Shown: positions 13,368 to 22,602 of the stretch, piece after piece | Numbering within the stretch: the first letter of the stretch is position 1 | Layout: each line of letters starts with the position of its first letter | IMG/VR virus record: IMGVR_UViG_3300030104_004863 | Span: 1-37,948 of that record | Source: a virus | DNA length: 37,948 nt | Reading direction: 5' to 3' (one strand) | Made by a program: the position numbers and the translations under genes | The notes under the pieces: model-generated | The model's input: the letters and a program-made list of their open reading frames with translations, nothing else | What the model was told of the DNA's origin: nothing | Databases searched by the model: none

Positions 13368-16300
13368 TTAAGCAAGTTGTTTATCTGTAACAACACCATT
13401 GCTACTTGTTTTAAATGTAAACAAAGCATTTCCAGCGCTAGCAAAACCAGGTCCGTTCATAGAATGGAATAATCCTCCAGTACCATCTGCGGCTGATCCA
13501 GTGCTAAAAGGCGTAGTAGCAGAAGAATCGGAAAATACTGTATCACCTTCATCAGGCGTTGCTTGAGTTCCGCTTGGTGATCCTGTTCTTCTAAAATAAG
13601 CTAAAACACCAGTTTCATTATCTCCAGCTTGAGATTGAGATTGTTGTCCATTTGCTGATCTATAAAAAGGAACTACAACTACACCTGAAGCTAAAATTCT
13701 TAAAGTTGTATTAGGGCTATCTAAACCGCTGCCATTTAAATCTGTAACTTTTAAAGTTAAGGTATCGTCCATACCATTACTTAAATTAACTCCCGCGCTT
13801 ATTATACCCGTGCTAGAATTTATGGTATATCTTCCTGCATTTGTTTGTGATACTATAGAAAAACTAAGAGCTCTTGTTGCATCTGCTAAACCTCCGTTTA
13901 TACCCGTCATTTGTAATCCAGTGGATTGTCCAGCTGTTACAGAAGTTATAGTTCTACCTGTTGTATTATTAGTATTATTAGCTTGCCCTATAGGACCAAC
14001 GTTTATACTTGGCGCCACATTAGTTATATTTATAGTATGTGAAAATGTTTTAGAATCTGAAGTTCCAACTTTAGTTGTTATTAAAGTTATAGTATAGTTA
14101 TCTGATGAGTTTGATTTAAAATCAAACGTAGAAGCTGTTACTATGTTTTGTCCAACAATAGTAAATGTTCCTGTTCTGTCGACGCTGTTACCATCCACAA
14201 TGGCATCTATATCATGTTCAACACTATTATTATTAGCGGAGTTCATCGTTACTCCATTGCCATTGGTAGTAGTTAAAGCCCCTACTGTTGTGCCAGAAGT
14301 GGCAGACTCCGCTACAGTATTAGCACTTAATGTTTGACTTACAGGGACATCTCCTGAACTATTATCAATTTGATCATTTAAATCAACCACTAAACCACAA
14401 GAAGATGTTTCATAATATATATCTATAGAAGATATAAAGGGAAAAGTTTCAAAAACATTAAAACTAAAACCTGGCCTGCTCGGAGTTGATGCAACGGCGC
14501 TTTTAAAATTAGTATAAACGGCACCAATTCCAGTTCCGCTTGTGTTGGATGGGGTGGAAGAGCTAGGGTATTTTTGAGGAAGCTCTGCTAATAAAGGATT
14601 GTTTTTAGATTTAAATATTTCTTCTAATACATCATCAGAGCTGTCACCATCTATATCATTTGTAAGATTAAATTCTCTAGCGGTGCCAATTGAGCCTACA
14701 TTTATAAACTCAGGGAATCTATTTACAGATAAGCCATCAAACCTATCAGCTGCCGCTTTATTAACGTCTTCGTCAATAATTACAGGCAATAATCTTGCGC
14801 TTGAACCGGCTATACCTGTTTCGGTGCTACTTTCGTTTACATCTCTAGGAACTTTATTTATATTATCTCCGTTTAAATAAACATATGTTTTTTCAGGAAA
14901 AAGAGCTTGACTTGCTCTAATAACTTGAGGGGTGTAAACATTATAATAATCTTGTTCAGTTTGTTTTATAACAATCCTATAAGAATACCAGCCTAAAGGA
15001 TTATAATTAGCGCTTGAAATATCATTATTATATTCGTCATTTATTGTTTCGCTAAAACTAAGTCTTAAACAATTATGTTTCCAAGAATTAGAACCATTTG
15101 TAACCACGTCGTTATGTGCTTTTCTTTCTGAAAAAGTTGTAGAGTTGGAGGGTAGTATTACTGGCGACTGCCTTCCATATCTATCAGATAAAACAATTCC
15201 AACAGAATATGTTCTCCCAGATTTTATAGAAGATAATAAATATTGTTTATTTTGCTCTGCCTGTTCACTATTACTTACTTCCATTTTTGAAGTATTTAAA
15301 ACTCCATCAATGGATCTGTTTTGTAAAAAGTTACCATAAATAATCCTATTACCCGATACTTCTTGAGTTTTTGCTTTTATTGGTATAACATCAGAAACTC
15401 TAATTATATCAGCCTCTGGTAAAGTTTTTAATGGTTTTGTTGATTTATATGTATACTGATGTTTATATCTTAATCTTGCAACCGTAGAGCTTATAACTTC
15501 TATTGTAGGTTTAACCGAAAAATTACTATTAGTAATTTTAATTGTATCTACAACCTTAATAGCTGTACTATCAGATTCAGAATAAAGTATTTCTATTTCT
15601 TTTATATTTAATTTATTTTCCCAAGAAAATTGTGGCGCGGCACTAATATTAAAAAAATATAAATTTGTATTATCAGCAATATTTGGGCTTATAGCAGTAG
15701 TCGTATCAAAATCAGTAGAAGTTATGCTGCCTGTTACTGTATATAAGTCGTCATTGGCAGTTAGCACTATGTTATTTGCTGCTATTGTTCCAGAAACAGT
15801 ATCGATGGCGTGATTTGTACTACCACTCAAACCTGAACCATTATTTACAGCCGCACTAGCATGATTTGCTATAGTATCATCAAATGGTAAATCAATATCT
15901 AAAACTATTTTATTAGCCTTATTAACCATATTTTCAACAACACTTTCCTTTACAGCATTTTCCATGTCTTCATTGGTCATAATACCTGCCATGCTATTTA
16001 TATTATTAGTTCCTGAAGTATCAAATGTTCCGTCGTTAAAAGGTTGTGTAGGCTTGCCAGGGTGAAAACAATGTTGAGTAAATGGTGATATTAAAGAATA
16101 TTCGTTATTATCATATTTAAATCTATATGCAAACTTAACGAATTCTTCCTCTATATGTTTACTTTTTATAGTTGCGTCGTAACTCATTGTTACTTTTGGT
16201 GAAGTATAAGGCGCATATTGTGCAACACTTATTTTATCTTCTAAATATATATCATCGGTATATGGGTTTGTTTCTGTTGTAGATGCAAGTTTCCAATTTA

Positions 16301-17108
16301 TTCTTCTAGGTTGATTGTAGTTGTCAGTCCAAAATAATAAATCATCAATTCTGTTTATATTATTTATTTTATGTAAGGTGCTAAAATTTAATCTATGAGA
16401 ATCTATTATAGCCTTTGGGGCTTCTGAATTATTTATGTTTTTATAATATACTCTACAAATATGTGTATTATCTGCAAATCGTATTGAATTTTGTGTATTT
16501 GGTTTTAAACTAGAATCATCATTTACATTTGTTGGCGTAAAGTTTGTTACAAAATAAAAAACATCACCTGTTATAGAATCCGCATAATAACCTATTACTT
16601 TAGTGTTGAAAGAAAAGAATACTCTATCTCCGGCTTGAGCCGTTCCATTAGCAGCGGTGTTTCCTACAGAATTAAAACCAGTAGGCGTAACATTTACTGT
16701 AGTATGACCTGAACCTAATAAATTAACAGCGGTAACTCTTCTTGTTTCATATTTAATCTCTACATTGCCTTGGCCTATTGTAGAAGAATTTCTAAGGCCT
16801 CTAACAAACATATTTGGTTTTATAACCGGCGTAAGTTGATTTGCACCAGAACCTGTATGATTACCAAAAATACTAATTAAACCTGCTGCAGATGTATATG
16901 TTGCAAAACCTATTTCACCTAAACCTAAAGACACATCATAACCAGCATACTCATTACCTTTAATATTTTGAACAGTTCCCACATCTGAATTTTCAGATTT
17001 TGAAACTGTTATATTATTTGCGTCTCTATATTGTCCATTAGGCAATATTCTATCATCAAGGTCTTTATTCATTTTACCTTGAATAAAATTGTTTTTGATT
17101 TCTGGCAT
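13368..17108 (-). CDS. Tail nozzle protein, proximal part with Ig/cadherin-like C-terminus (nozzle A)
   Basis: The 1246-residue product opens with N-N-F-I-Q-G-K-M-N-K-D-L-D-D-R-I-L-P-N-G and Y-R-D-A-N-N-I, the recognisable start of a large tail nozzle or tubular-type protein of marine podoviruses. Up to about residue 900 it is beta-rich with repeated blade-like segments, including D-D-L-L-F-W-T-D-N-Y-N-Q-P-R-R-I-N-W and I-S-S-I-D-I-Y-Y-E-T. From about 910 to 1165 the composition changes to Asn/Thr/Ser-rich modules resembling Ig or cadherin folds (around 1076-1125: F-S-I-V...Y-T-I-N-S-S-T-G-I-I-S, then L-T-L-K-V-T-D-L-N-G), likely surface-exposed. The final 80 residues are Gly/Ser-rich. It follows the ring protein gene by 5 bp. 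I infer that it joins head and tail tip. Confidence 0.7.
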   Translation of the reverse strand: MPEIKNNFIQGKMNKDLDDRILPNGQYRDANNITVSKSENSDVGTVQNIKGNEYAGYDVSLGLGEIGFATYTSAAGLISIFGNHTGSGANQLTPVIKPNMFVRGLRNSSTIGQGNVEIKYETRRVTAVNLLGSGHTTVNVTPTGFNSVGNTAANGTAQAGDRVFFSFNTKVIGYYADSITGDVFYFVTNFTPTNVNDDSSLKPNTQNSIRFADNTHICRVYYKNINNSEAPKAIIDSHRLNFSTLHKINNINRIDDLLFWTDNYNQPRRINWKLASTTETNPYTDDIYLEDKISVAQYAPYTSPKVTMSYDATIKSKHIEEEFVKFAYRFKYDNNEYSLISPFTQHCFHPGKPTQPFNDGTFDTSGTNNINSMAGIMTNEDMENAVKESVVENMVNKANKIVLDIDLPFDDTIANHASAAVNNGSGLSGSTNHAIDTVSGTIAANNIVLTANDDLYTVTGSITSTDFDTTTAISPNIADNTNLYFFNISAAPQFSWENKLNIKEIEILYSESDSTAIKVVDTIKITNSNFSVKPTIEVISSTVARLRYKHQYTYKSTKPLKTLPEADIIRVSDVIPIKAKTQEVSGNRIIYGNFLQNRSIDGVLNTSKMEVSNSEQAEQNKQYLLSSIKSGRTYSVGIVLSDRYGRQSPVILPSNSTTFSERKAHNDVVTNGSNSWKHNCLRLSFSETINDEYNNDISSANYNPLGWYSYRIVIKQTEQDYYNVYTPQVIRASQALFPEKTYVYLNGDNINKVPRDVNESSTETGIAGSSARLLPVIIDEDVNKAAADRFDGLSVNRFPEFINVGSIGTAREFNLTNDIDGDSSDDVLEEIFKSKNNPLLAELPQKYPSSSTPSNTSGTGIGAVYTNFKSAVASTPSRPGFSFNVFETFPFISSIDIYYETSSCGLVVDLNDQIDNSSGDVPVSQTLSANTVAESATSGTTVGALTTTNGNGVTMNSANNNSVEHDIDAIVDGNSVDRTGTFTIVGQNIVTASTFDFKSNSSDNYTITLITTKVGTSDSKTFSHTINITNVAPSINVGPIGQANNTNNTTGRTITSVTAGQSTGLQMTGINGGLADATRALSFSIVSQTNAGRYTINSSTGIISAGVNLSNGMDDTLTLKVTDLNGSGLDSPNTTLRILASGVVVVPFYRSANGQQSQSQAGDNETGVLAYFRRTGSPSGTQATPDEGDTVFSDSSATTPFSTGSAADGTGGLFHSMNGPGFASAGNALFTFKTSSNGVVTDKQLA

Positions 17109-17113
17109 TGGTA

Positions 17114-18259
17114 TTATTTAATTCGTTTTGACTTACCTCTCATTACTTGCGTAAATTCATCTAATTTTAAACTTGATAATCTTAGTTTAGCGTTACGCAT
17201 TGCTGCTCTTCTTTCTCTTCTAAATCTATTAATTATAAATTCTGGAAAATTTGCTTTGGCAGACGCAATAGCATGTGTAATATATTTATACATCGCGTCT
17301 TCCGCAAACTTATGAACTTGCATTTCATCATCCGTGCCAAGTCCATCGGATATATATTTTATTGTAATTATTTTATCTGCTAGATCGCTTGAAAAACTTA
17401 TTTTACCATTTAATTCATCAATTATAAAAACCCCATTATTTTGAGAAACTTCTGGATCTAACCCGTATCTTCCGCCAAGCATGTGCAACCTATCTATAGC
17501 GTCGTCTTTATCATAATTGGTATTAGAGTTTATATCGTTACCAGTTAATTTATTAATATCAAAATCTTTGAATCTATCATTAATAACAGGCGTACCTTTT
17601 AATAAACTTCCATCAGAATCAAATAAATAGTTATAATCATCATCTTGCAATATAGATTCTGAAGGCCTAGATGTGTATCTTGCGGGATATATTATGTTTT
17701 CAATTCCAGCATCATCAACATAAGAAAATCTAACGTAATGTACATAATCTTGAGGCATTGGCATTGATAAGCTTGTGCCTAATTGTATTTCTTGTATTTT
17801 TTCAATTCTAGAAATATCGTAACTAAATTCTTGAATACCTCTTTTAGCATGAAACAATACTTCAGTTCTTTTAGCGTTGTTTATAAGTTTACCATCACCA
17901 ATATAAGCATATATATAATTGTTTACTAAATTGGTTAATGATATATATCTATAGTTACCAAATCTTTCAGATTTTAAAAACTCTTTAACTTCAACTGTTA
18001 AACCAGCTTTAGGGGCCCCAGTGTTTTCTAATATATCTGCATTTTGTGAATTTCCCGTAAAAGTTACATTAGGTGAAGAATAATTATAATTAGCAGTATT
18101 TACTTCTTTACCATTTACAAATATTTGTATTTGACTTTTTGCGGTTGGCAAAGTTGGAAAAGCAGTTGTTGTTAAGGTAAACTGTGTAGCACTTCCATTG
18201 CCGGTAAAACTTTGTGATTGGCTATAATAAGCCTGTTGTGTTACGTTTATTAGCCCCAT
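17114..18259 (-). CDS. Connector/ring protein with an inserted N-terminal beta domain
   Basis: The 381-residue product has two pieces of a conserved phage structural protein separated by extra sequence. The family's start (M-G-L-I-N-V-T-Q-Q-A-Y-Y) is followed at about 13-98 by a beta-rich insert (F-T-G-N-G-S-A-T-Q-F-T-L, then I-Q-I-F-V-N-G-K-E-V) like modules in viral tail fibres. The core resumes at F-G-N-Y-R-Y-I-S-L-T-N-L, with V-L-F-H-A-K-R-G-I-Q-E, S-M-P-M-P-Q-D-Y-V-H-Y-V-R and a basic C-terminus R-G-K-S-K-R-I-K. As I recall the family, homologues go straight from the start to the core. By position, between another connector and the nozzle, it should form part of the head-tail neck. The connector role is inferred from order. 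Confidence 0.7.
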   Translation of the reverse strand: MGLINVTQQAYYSQSQSFTGNGSATQFTLTTTAFPTLPTAKSQIQIFVNGKEVNTANYNYSSPNVTFTGNSQNADILENTGAPKAGLTVEVKEFLKSERFGNYRYISLTNLVNNYIYAYIGDGKLINNAKRTEVLFHAKRGIQEFSYDISRIEKIQEIQLGTSLSMPMPQDYVHYVRFSYVDDAGIENIIYPARYTSRPSESILQDDDYNYLFDSDGSLLKGTPVINDRFKDFDINKLTGNDINSNTNYDKDDAIDRLHMLGGRYGLDPEVSQNNGVFIIDELNGKISFSSDLADKIITIKYISDGLGTDDEMQVHKFAEDAMYKYITHAIASAKANFPEFIINRFRRERRAAMRNAKLRLSSLKLDEFTQVMRGKSKRIK

Positions 18260-18265
18260 TTATTA

Positions 18266-18979
18266 TTAATTTTGTAATTGTATTGTTTTATTTTCTTCTG
18301 CTGCAGCCGCTTGTATAACAGTTGGATCAGCAATTATTAATCCTGCATATTTTAATACACCTAATACTAATTCAACTTGATCTGATTGATGCAATGTAAA
18401 GTCTGTTGAGCCTGAAGCATTATAAGTTAAAGCACCATTACCATCAGCTGTGCTATTCCAAACAGGTTCAGATGGTACTTTTATATATTCAATAAGTAAA
18501 TTACCTAATGCCCAACTGCCGTCTGATAAAGCGGGTTCAACAATAATATCTGTTGCTCTCTGATAATAAACAGGGAATGATGTGGTTGGCTTTGTTAAAG
18601 GTGAAGATAATAAGTAAGATAAATTTTTCTTATTAACTTTTTCTAATTGAATAGTTCTATTAGTTATACTAATGTTTATTGTTTTATATAAATCAGTTGG
18701 CAATGTTCCGATACCATTTGTTAAAGTAATATCGGCTTGCGCAAAAAACGGATCTATTTTTTGTTCCAGTTTTTCTGGTATGTTACCATAATCTTCTACA
18801 GCGCCTCTAGCGTTTTGCTTTAATACTGCACGATTATAATCATGAAAATTTTTGTCTAGTATATCTAGTTGAACTTGTGTTCCAACTCTTTTAAATTCGT
18901 CGGGCGTTAAAAAACCTCTTCCTTCTTTATTTAATATTGATAGTACTGTTTGATATACGGTATTTACATTAATTGCCAT
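18266..18979 (-). CDS. Head-tail connector/ring protein
   Basis: The 237-residue product begins M-A-I-N-V-N-T-V-Y-Q-T-V-L-S-I-L-N-K-E-G and continues F-L-T-P-D-E-F, a start I recognise in neck or ring proteins of marine and Bacteroidetes short-tailed phages. The N-terminal third is helical, the middle a beta region (Q-A-D-I-T-L-T-N-G-I-G-T-L-P), and the C-terminus helical again (V-E-L-V-L-G-V-L-K-Y-A-G), as expected of an adaptor packing under the portal. It is 6 bp upstream of the second ring protein. A small hairpin lies in the leader before its start. Confidence 0.7.
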   Translation of the reverse strand: MAINVNTVYQTVLSILNKEGRGFLTPDEFKRVGTQVQLDILDKNFHDYNRAVLKQNARGAVEDYGNIPEKLEQKIDPFFAQADITLTNGIGTLPTDLYKTINISITNRTIQLEKVNKKNLSYLLSSPLTKPTTSFPVYYQRATDIIVEPALSDGSWALGNLLIEYIKVPSEPVWNSTADGNGALTYNASGSTDFTLHQSDQVELVLGVLKYAGLIIADPTVIQAAAAEENKTIQLQN

Positions 18980-19000
18980 AATTTTTGTTTATAATGATTA

Positions 19001-19018
19001 AGCCGCATATAGCGGCCT
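19001..19018 (-). promoter_or_regulatory. Hairpin in the leader between head and ring genes
   Basis: GCCGC (19002-19006) and GCGGC (19012-19016) form a perfect 5-bp GC stem with a 5-nt ATATA loop. On the minus strand one G-T pair and one A-T pair can extend it to about 7 bp. No T run follows, so it is not a normal terminator. It sits in a 54-bp gap between the 258-residue head protein gene and the ring protein gene and may be an RNA processing or pausing site; it could also be chance. Confidence 0.35.
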
Positions 19019-19033
19019 AACCACTATATTAAC

Positions 19034-19810
19034 TTATTTAAGTTTTTTTTCAATTGTTTGATAAACCTCAACACCTTCATCTGTTTTAAACCACGCAGCT
19101 AATGCTGAATATGGGTTTTCATCAAATGGAACTGTTATAAGTTTTCTTCCTGTCGATGCCCACATAAATGTTCTTTGATCGTTAGAAAGATTAATAATAT
19201 TATTTTCTACAGCTTTTATACCAAGATTTCTAATATTAATATTTTCGTCATTAGCTAATTCTAAGAATAGCCTAGGGTTATTTTTAGCAAATAACAGCAA
19301 ATCTCTTTTAAGCTCCTTAGAAGTCATCTTAGATACCTCATTTCCTAGTTCTGATCGTAATATTGCTTCTGCATGATCAACATCAATTTTTTGAGCAGTA
19401 TTAAGAGCTTCAATTTCTAATTCAAGAACTGTTAAATCATCTTCAGCAATTTTAACGGGATTATGTTCTTGAAACTTTCTCCCATTTTCCGGGTGCAGAG
19501 CAAGAAATCTTTGTAATATTTGTTTTTCTTTTGGAACGTAAAGTTTGCCATCTCTAAAAGAAATATGAGATAATCTTTGCACACCTTTCATTTCATCCGC
19601 AAATACTGTTTTTTGATTTTCACAGTATTTTATTTCTCTTTCATACCCCTTTTCTTTGTCAAACCATAATATACCTTTGCTTTTTAATATATATACAATA
19701 GGTGTTTCATTTATGGTTAATTCGTATAATTTATCTTTTATTTGTGATTTTACAACCACTTTTTGTTTAGGTTGTTTTTTTACAACCTTTTTTTCTTTTG
19801 TATTTGTCAT
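19034..19810 (-). CDS. Conserved head-module protein of unknown function
   Basis: The 258-residue product has a very basic N-terminus (about 25 residues of K, V, Q), a beta segment with T-P-I-V-Y-I-L-K-S-K-G-I-L-W-F-D, then a largely helical part with L-H-P-E-N-G-R-K-F and many Glu/Leu helices (L-E-L-E-I-E-A-L-N-T-A). The C-terminal part has M-W-A-S-T-G-R-K-L-I-T-V-P. It has no enzyme motif I can name. It lies directly after the capsid protein gene behind a terminator-like hairpin, so it may be a minor head or head-completion protein needed in lower amounts than capsid protein. I recall similar genes in this position in marine phages but no proven role. Confidence 0.55.
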   Translation of the reverse strand: MTNTKEKKVVKKQPKQKVVVKSQIKDKLYELTINETPIVYILKSKGILWFDKEKGYEREIKYCENQKTVFADEMKGVQRLSHISFRDGKLYVPKEKQILQRFLALHPENGRKFQEHNPVKIAEDDLTVLELEIEALNTAQKIDVDHAEAILRSELGNEVSKMTSKELKRDLLLFAKNNPRLFLELANDENINIRNLGIKAVENNIINLSNDQRTFMWASTGRKLITVPFDENPYSALAAWFKTDEGVEVYQTIEKKLK

Positions 19811-19831
19811 GATATAATATAATAAAAATGT

Positions 19832-19871
19832 TAAAAATAAAGGCTAGGGTGCCGAAGCACCCGTTACCTTT
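19832..19871 (-). terminator. UUCG-capped terminator-like hairpin after the capsid gene
   Basis: On the minus strand GGGTGC-TTCG-GCACCC (19862-19847) is a perfect 6-bp stem closed by a C(UUCG)G tetraloop, one of the most stable RNA loops. An outer 5-bp stem AAAGG/CCTTT (19871-19867 with 19843-19839) adds to it, and the sequence after it is ATTTTTAA. It starts a few bases after the major capsid stop. It probably ends a fraction of transcripts or protects the capsid mRNA 3' end, keeping capsid output above the downstream connector genes. Confidence 0.75.
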
Positions 19872-19879
19872 AATAAATA

Positions 19880-21301
19880 TTAAGAGTCAAATCTGATAAA
19901 GTTGTTAGCAGCTTGAACTACTAAACATCTTTCTGATAGATAGTGTACTTCCATCTTGTCAGTTCCAGAAGCAGTTGCCCCACCTACTGAACCTGTAATC
20001 CAAGTTTTCATTTTTCTATCATCAGCTTCAGAAGCTCTGTATCTTACGTGTAAGAATGGTCTTTTTACATTTTGACCAAGATTTTGATCATACACAGAAG
20101 ATGTACCTGCTGGTACTAATACTCCTTCTAAGCCTCCAACTAATCCTCTAGTAGACTTGTTGTTTAAATATTTCCAGTCAGTTTTGTAGAAGTCATAAGA
20201 ACCTCTTCTAAATCCTGAAAATCCTAAATTTAAAGCCATGTCTTGAGAATTGTTAAATACTCCAAAAGATGTACCACCAGAGAAATTAGCATTTACAGCT
20301 CCTAGCATGTCATCAATACCTATATTTGCAGCTCTATCTAAGAATAACATATTTTCTTCAATAGCACCTTGCTCATCTAAGTTTGCTAACAATGTGTCAA
20401 AACTTGCTAATACCGGATCAGATGCGTCATCAAAAAATCCAGTACCAACAATACCTCTAGAACCAATTGCAGCTAAAAGACCTTCAGATCCTGCGGGAGC
20501 ATTTGTTACACTAGAAAATACGTTACCACCGGCAGATTTTTCAGCCTCAACCATTGCCATTTCTAAATAGTCTTCAAATCTCTTGGCAGTATCTCCTTGA
20601 GATTTTAAGTACCATAAATAACCATTTTGTCCACCTTCTCCAGAAACTTCAACCCACCCTATTTGAGCACTATCAGAACCGCTAATTTCAAAATGATCTT
20701 TAAGGATCATAGGAGCGTTAGTTAGTGACAAAAAGTTTGGCTCTATAGAATCAGTCATAGAATCAGTTCCTTTTTTAAATTCAGAACCGTAAACAAAAAA
20801 CTTTATAGCTGCATTACCAGCAGAAATACCAGATAGGTCATCTACGTGCTCAGCCGCATAAGGTCTAATTGTTAATTGTGATGTTGATGCTTCAGCACCC
20901 GCTGTTACAAGAGCTTTAAATACAACACCTGATACAACAGCTACTACAGTGGCTCCTTTTCTTACAGCGTGAGCTTCAGTTGCGCCTGAATCAATACCTG
21001 TAATTGAAGAAACTACACCCGTTGCTGTAGCACATGTGCCTTCGTAAGCTAAATGTAATCTTCCTTGCTCAGACCAAATAACTTGATCAGAAGCCATAGG
21101 CATTTCAGCGCCTAACATTTGAATGAATCCAGAAATAGATCTGTCTCCATATTTTTCCACCTCAGATTCGTATAACTCAGGTAGATATTGTTGTGCCCAT
21201 CCATTATTTCTTATGTCCAAATAAGAACCAATAGTGGTCATCTTTGATGCAGCTGGAGTGACTAACCCGCCAGTTCCAACCGCGAAACTTGTACTTGCCA
21301 T
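19880..21301 (-). CDS. Major capsid protein
   Basis: The 473-residue product is placed after portal and scaffold genes and has the features of a HK97-fold capsid protein of this phage group. The N-terminus is S-T-S-F-A-V-G-T-G-G-L-V-T-P-A, then S-Y-L-D-I-R-N-N-G-W-A-Q-Q-Y-L-P-E-L-Y-E-S-E. An E-loop-like early part is followed by mixed alpha/beta segments and a C-terminus with Y-L-S-E-R-C-L-V-V-Q-A-A-N-N-F-I-R-F-D-S. Length is normal for the fold. The DNA here looks less AT-rich than its neighbours, common for highly expressed capsid genes. A strong terminator-like hairpin follows. No cleavage site for a prohead protease is obvious. Confidence comes from order and family resemblance. Confidence 0.85.
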   Translation of the reverse strand: MASTSFAVGTGGLVTPAASKMTTIGSYLDIRNNGWAQQYLPELYESEVEKYGDRSISGFIQMLGAEMPMASDQVIWSEQGRLHLAYEGTCATATGVVSSITGIDSGATEAHAVRKGATVVAVVSGVVFKALVTAGAEASTSQLTIRPYAAEHVDDLSGISAGNAAIKFFVYGSEFKKGTDSMTDSIEPNFLSLTNAPMILKDHFEISGSDSAQIGWVEVSGEGGQNGYLWYLKSQGDTAKRFEDYLEMAMVEAEKSAGGNVFSSVTNAPAGSEGLLAAIGSRGIVGTGFFDDASDPVLASFDTLLANLDEQGAIEENMLFLDRAANIGIDDMLGAVNANFSGGTSFGVFNNSQDMALNLGFSGFRRGSYDFYKTDWKYLNNKSTRGLVGGLEGVLVPAGTSSVYDQNLGQNVKRPFLHVRYRASEADDRKMKTWITGSVGGATASGTDKMEVHYLSERCLVVQAANNFIRFDS

Positions 21302-21323
21302 AGTTTAATTATTTTTTTAAGTT

Positions 21324-22574
21324 TTAGTAATTTTTTAATTTTATTTTTAGCCCAGAATTATTATCTCCTGATATGGCTTTTACTTTTAATCCGCTGGTTT
21401 CAACATAACCGTCTGCAGTTTTTCTAGGATCCATATTAATGTTCTTAGCTTCTGCAGCCATTTGCTTTATAGCATCTGCCTTACCTTGCTCATAAAAGTG
21501 GTTAGCTATAGAATCAGGATTAGAAGCAACAAATAAAGATTTGTGAAAATCACCGGCATTGTTAAGAAGATTATTATCTCCAACATATTTATCAAAAACA
21601 TTTGATAAATTCTGTGATTTAACTTTATTTACATCTTTTACATTAAACCTGTATTTTTTATCTCCGACTTTAAAATTAAAACCTTTAAAATTATTATCGA
21701 AAATTTTACTTGTTTCTTGTTCAAAATGTTTTGTTTGCTTTGCTAATAATTCATTAGCTGATTTTTGCTCTTCAGTGTATCTGTTAAAAAATTCTACGGC
21801 TTTTTGTTGTTCAGGAGCTAACTTAGAACCCAACTTGACTTCTTTGTAATATTGATCCTTGAGACCAGTTAAAAAGTTCTTAGCATTTGCAACTTCTTCT
21901 TTAAGAGCTAATTTTTTTCTTTTTATTTCTATTTGCTCATCTATTTCACTATCAAATGAAAATTTATCTTCCATAAGGAATTGTATTTCATCGTAGCTAA
22001 GATGGGGTTTTGTTTGCTTGTAATATTCTACTAGCAATGTATTTTCATCGACATCAGCATAATCCGCATTTAATCTTACATAGTCTTCCAGCGTACCACC
22101 TGTTTCATTCATGAATTTAACTAAATCCATTACATTTTCAGGATAATCTATAACTGGCTCTTGTGTTTTTTCTTCCGATAATACTTCTTTTTGTTCCGGT
22201 GCGGTGTTGGTAGCTTCAACGCTTCCGTCCATTCCGCTCTCGTTAACTGTATTTGTTTCATCTTCTGTTACTTCTTCTATTATCGGTGTTTCTGTTTTTA
22301 CTTCCTCTTCCTCTTTTTTTTCTCCGGAAGATTCTTTAGTTTCCTCTTCGACGTTTTCTTTTTGAATTTCTTCGCTAGCTTTGGGTTCGTCGCGTACAGG
22401 AATCTCATCTGTGCTTTGCTTTGAAACGGCATCTGTTTCTTCTTTTTTAGTTTCGCTTAAATTTACTTTATATACTCCATCTTCATCAAAATTAGATTTT
22501 TTTTGAAGAGTTTGTTCTTTTTCTTGTATAGACTTTTCTTCAGTCTCTACAACTTTTGCTTTAATTTCTGCCAT
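21324..22574 (-). CDS. Capsid assembly scaffolding protein
   Basis: The 416-residue product has a strongly acidic, low-complexity N-terminal half rich in Glu, Lys, Thr and Val (for example E-E-K-S-I-Q-E-K-E-Q-T, and several E-E-E runs up to about 140). A helical middle follows (Y-P-E-N-V-M-D-L-V-K-F-M-N-E-T-G-G) and a basic-tipped C-terminus ends S-G-L-K-I-K-L-K-N-Y. Acidic disordered start plus helical body plus basic tail is the usual design of scaffolds that template prohead assembly. It lies exactly between portal and capsid genes, the standard place. No protease motif is visible, so it is unlikely to be a protease-scaffold fusion. Confidence 0.8.
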   Translation of the reverse strand: MAEIKAKVVETEEKSIQEKEQTLQKKSNFDEDGVYKVNLSETKKEETDAVSKQSTDEIPVRDEPKASEEIQKENVEEETKESSGEKKEEEEVKTETPIIEEVTEDETNTVNESGMDGSVEATNTAPEQKEVLSEEKTQEPVIDYPENVMDLVKFMNETGGTLEDYVRLNADYADVDENTLLVEYYKQTKPHLSYDEIQFLMEDKFSFDSEIDEQIEIKRKKLALKEEVANAKNFLTGLKDQYYKEVKLGSKLAPEQQKAVEFFNRYTEEQKSANELLAKQTKHFEQETSKIFDNNFKGFNFKVGDKKYRFNVKDVNKVKSQNLSNVFDKYVGDNNLLNNAGDFHKSLFVASNPDSIANHFYEQGKADAIKQMAAEAKNINMDPRKTADGYVETSGLKVKAISGDNNSGLKIKLKNY

Positions 22575-22602
22575 AATAAAATATTATATAATTGTTTAAA
22601 AT

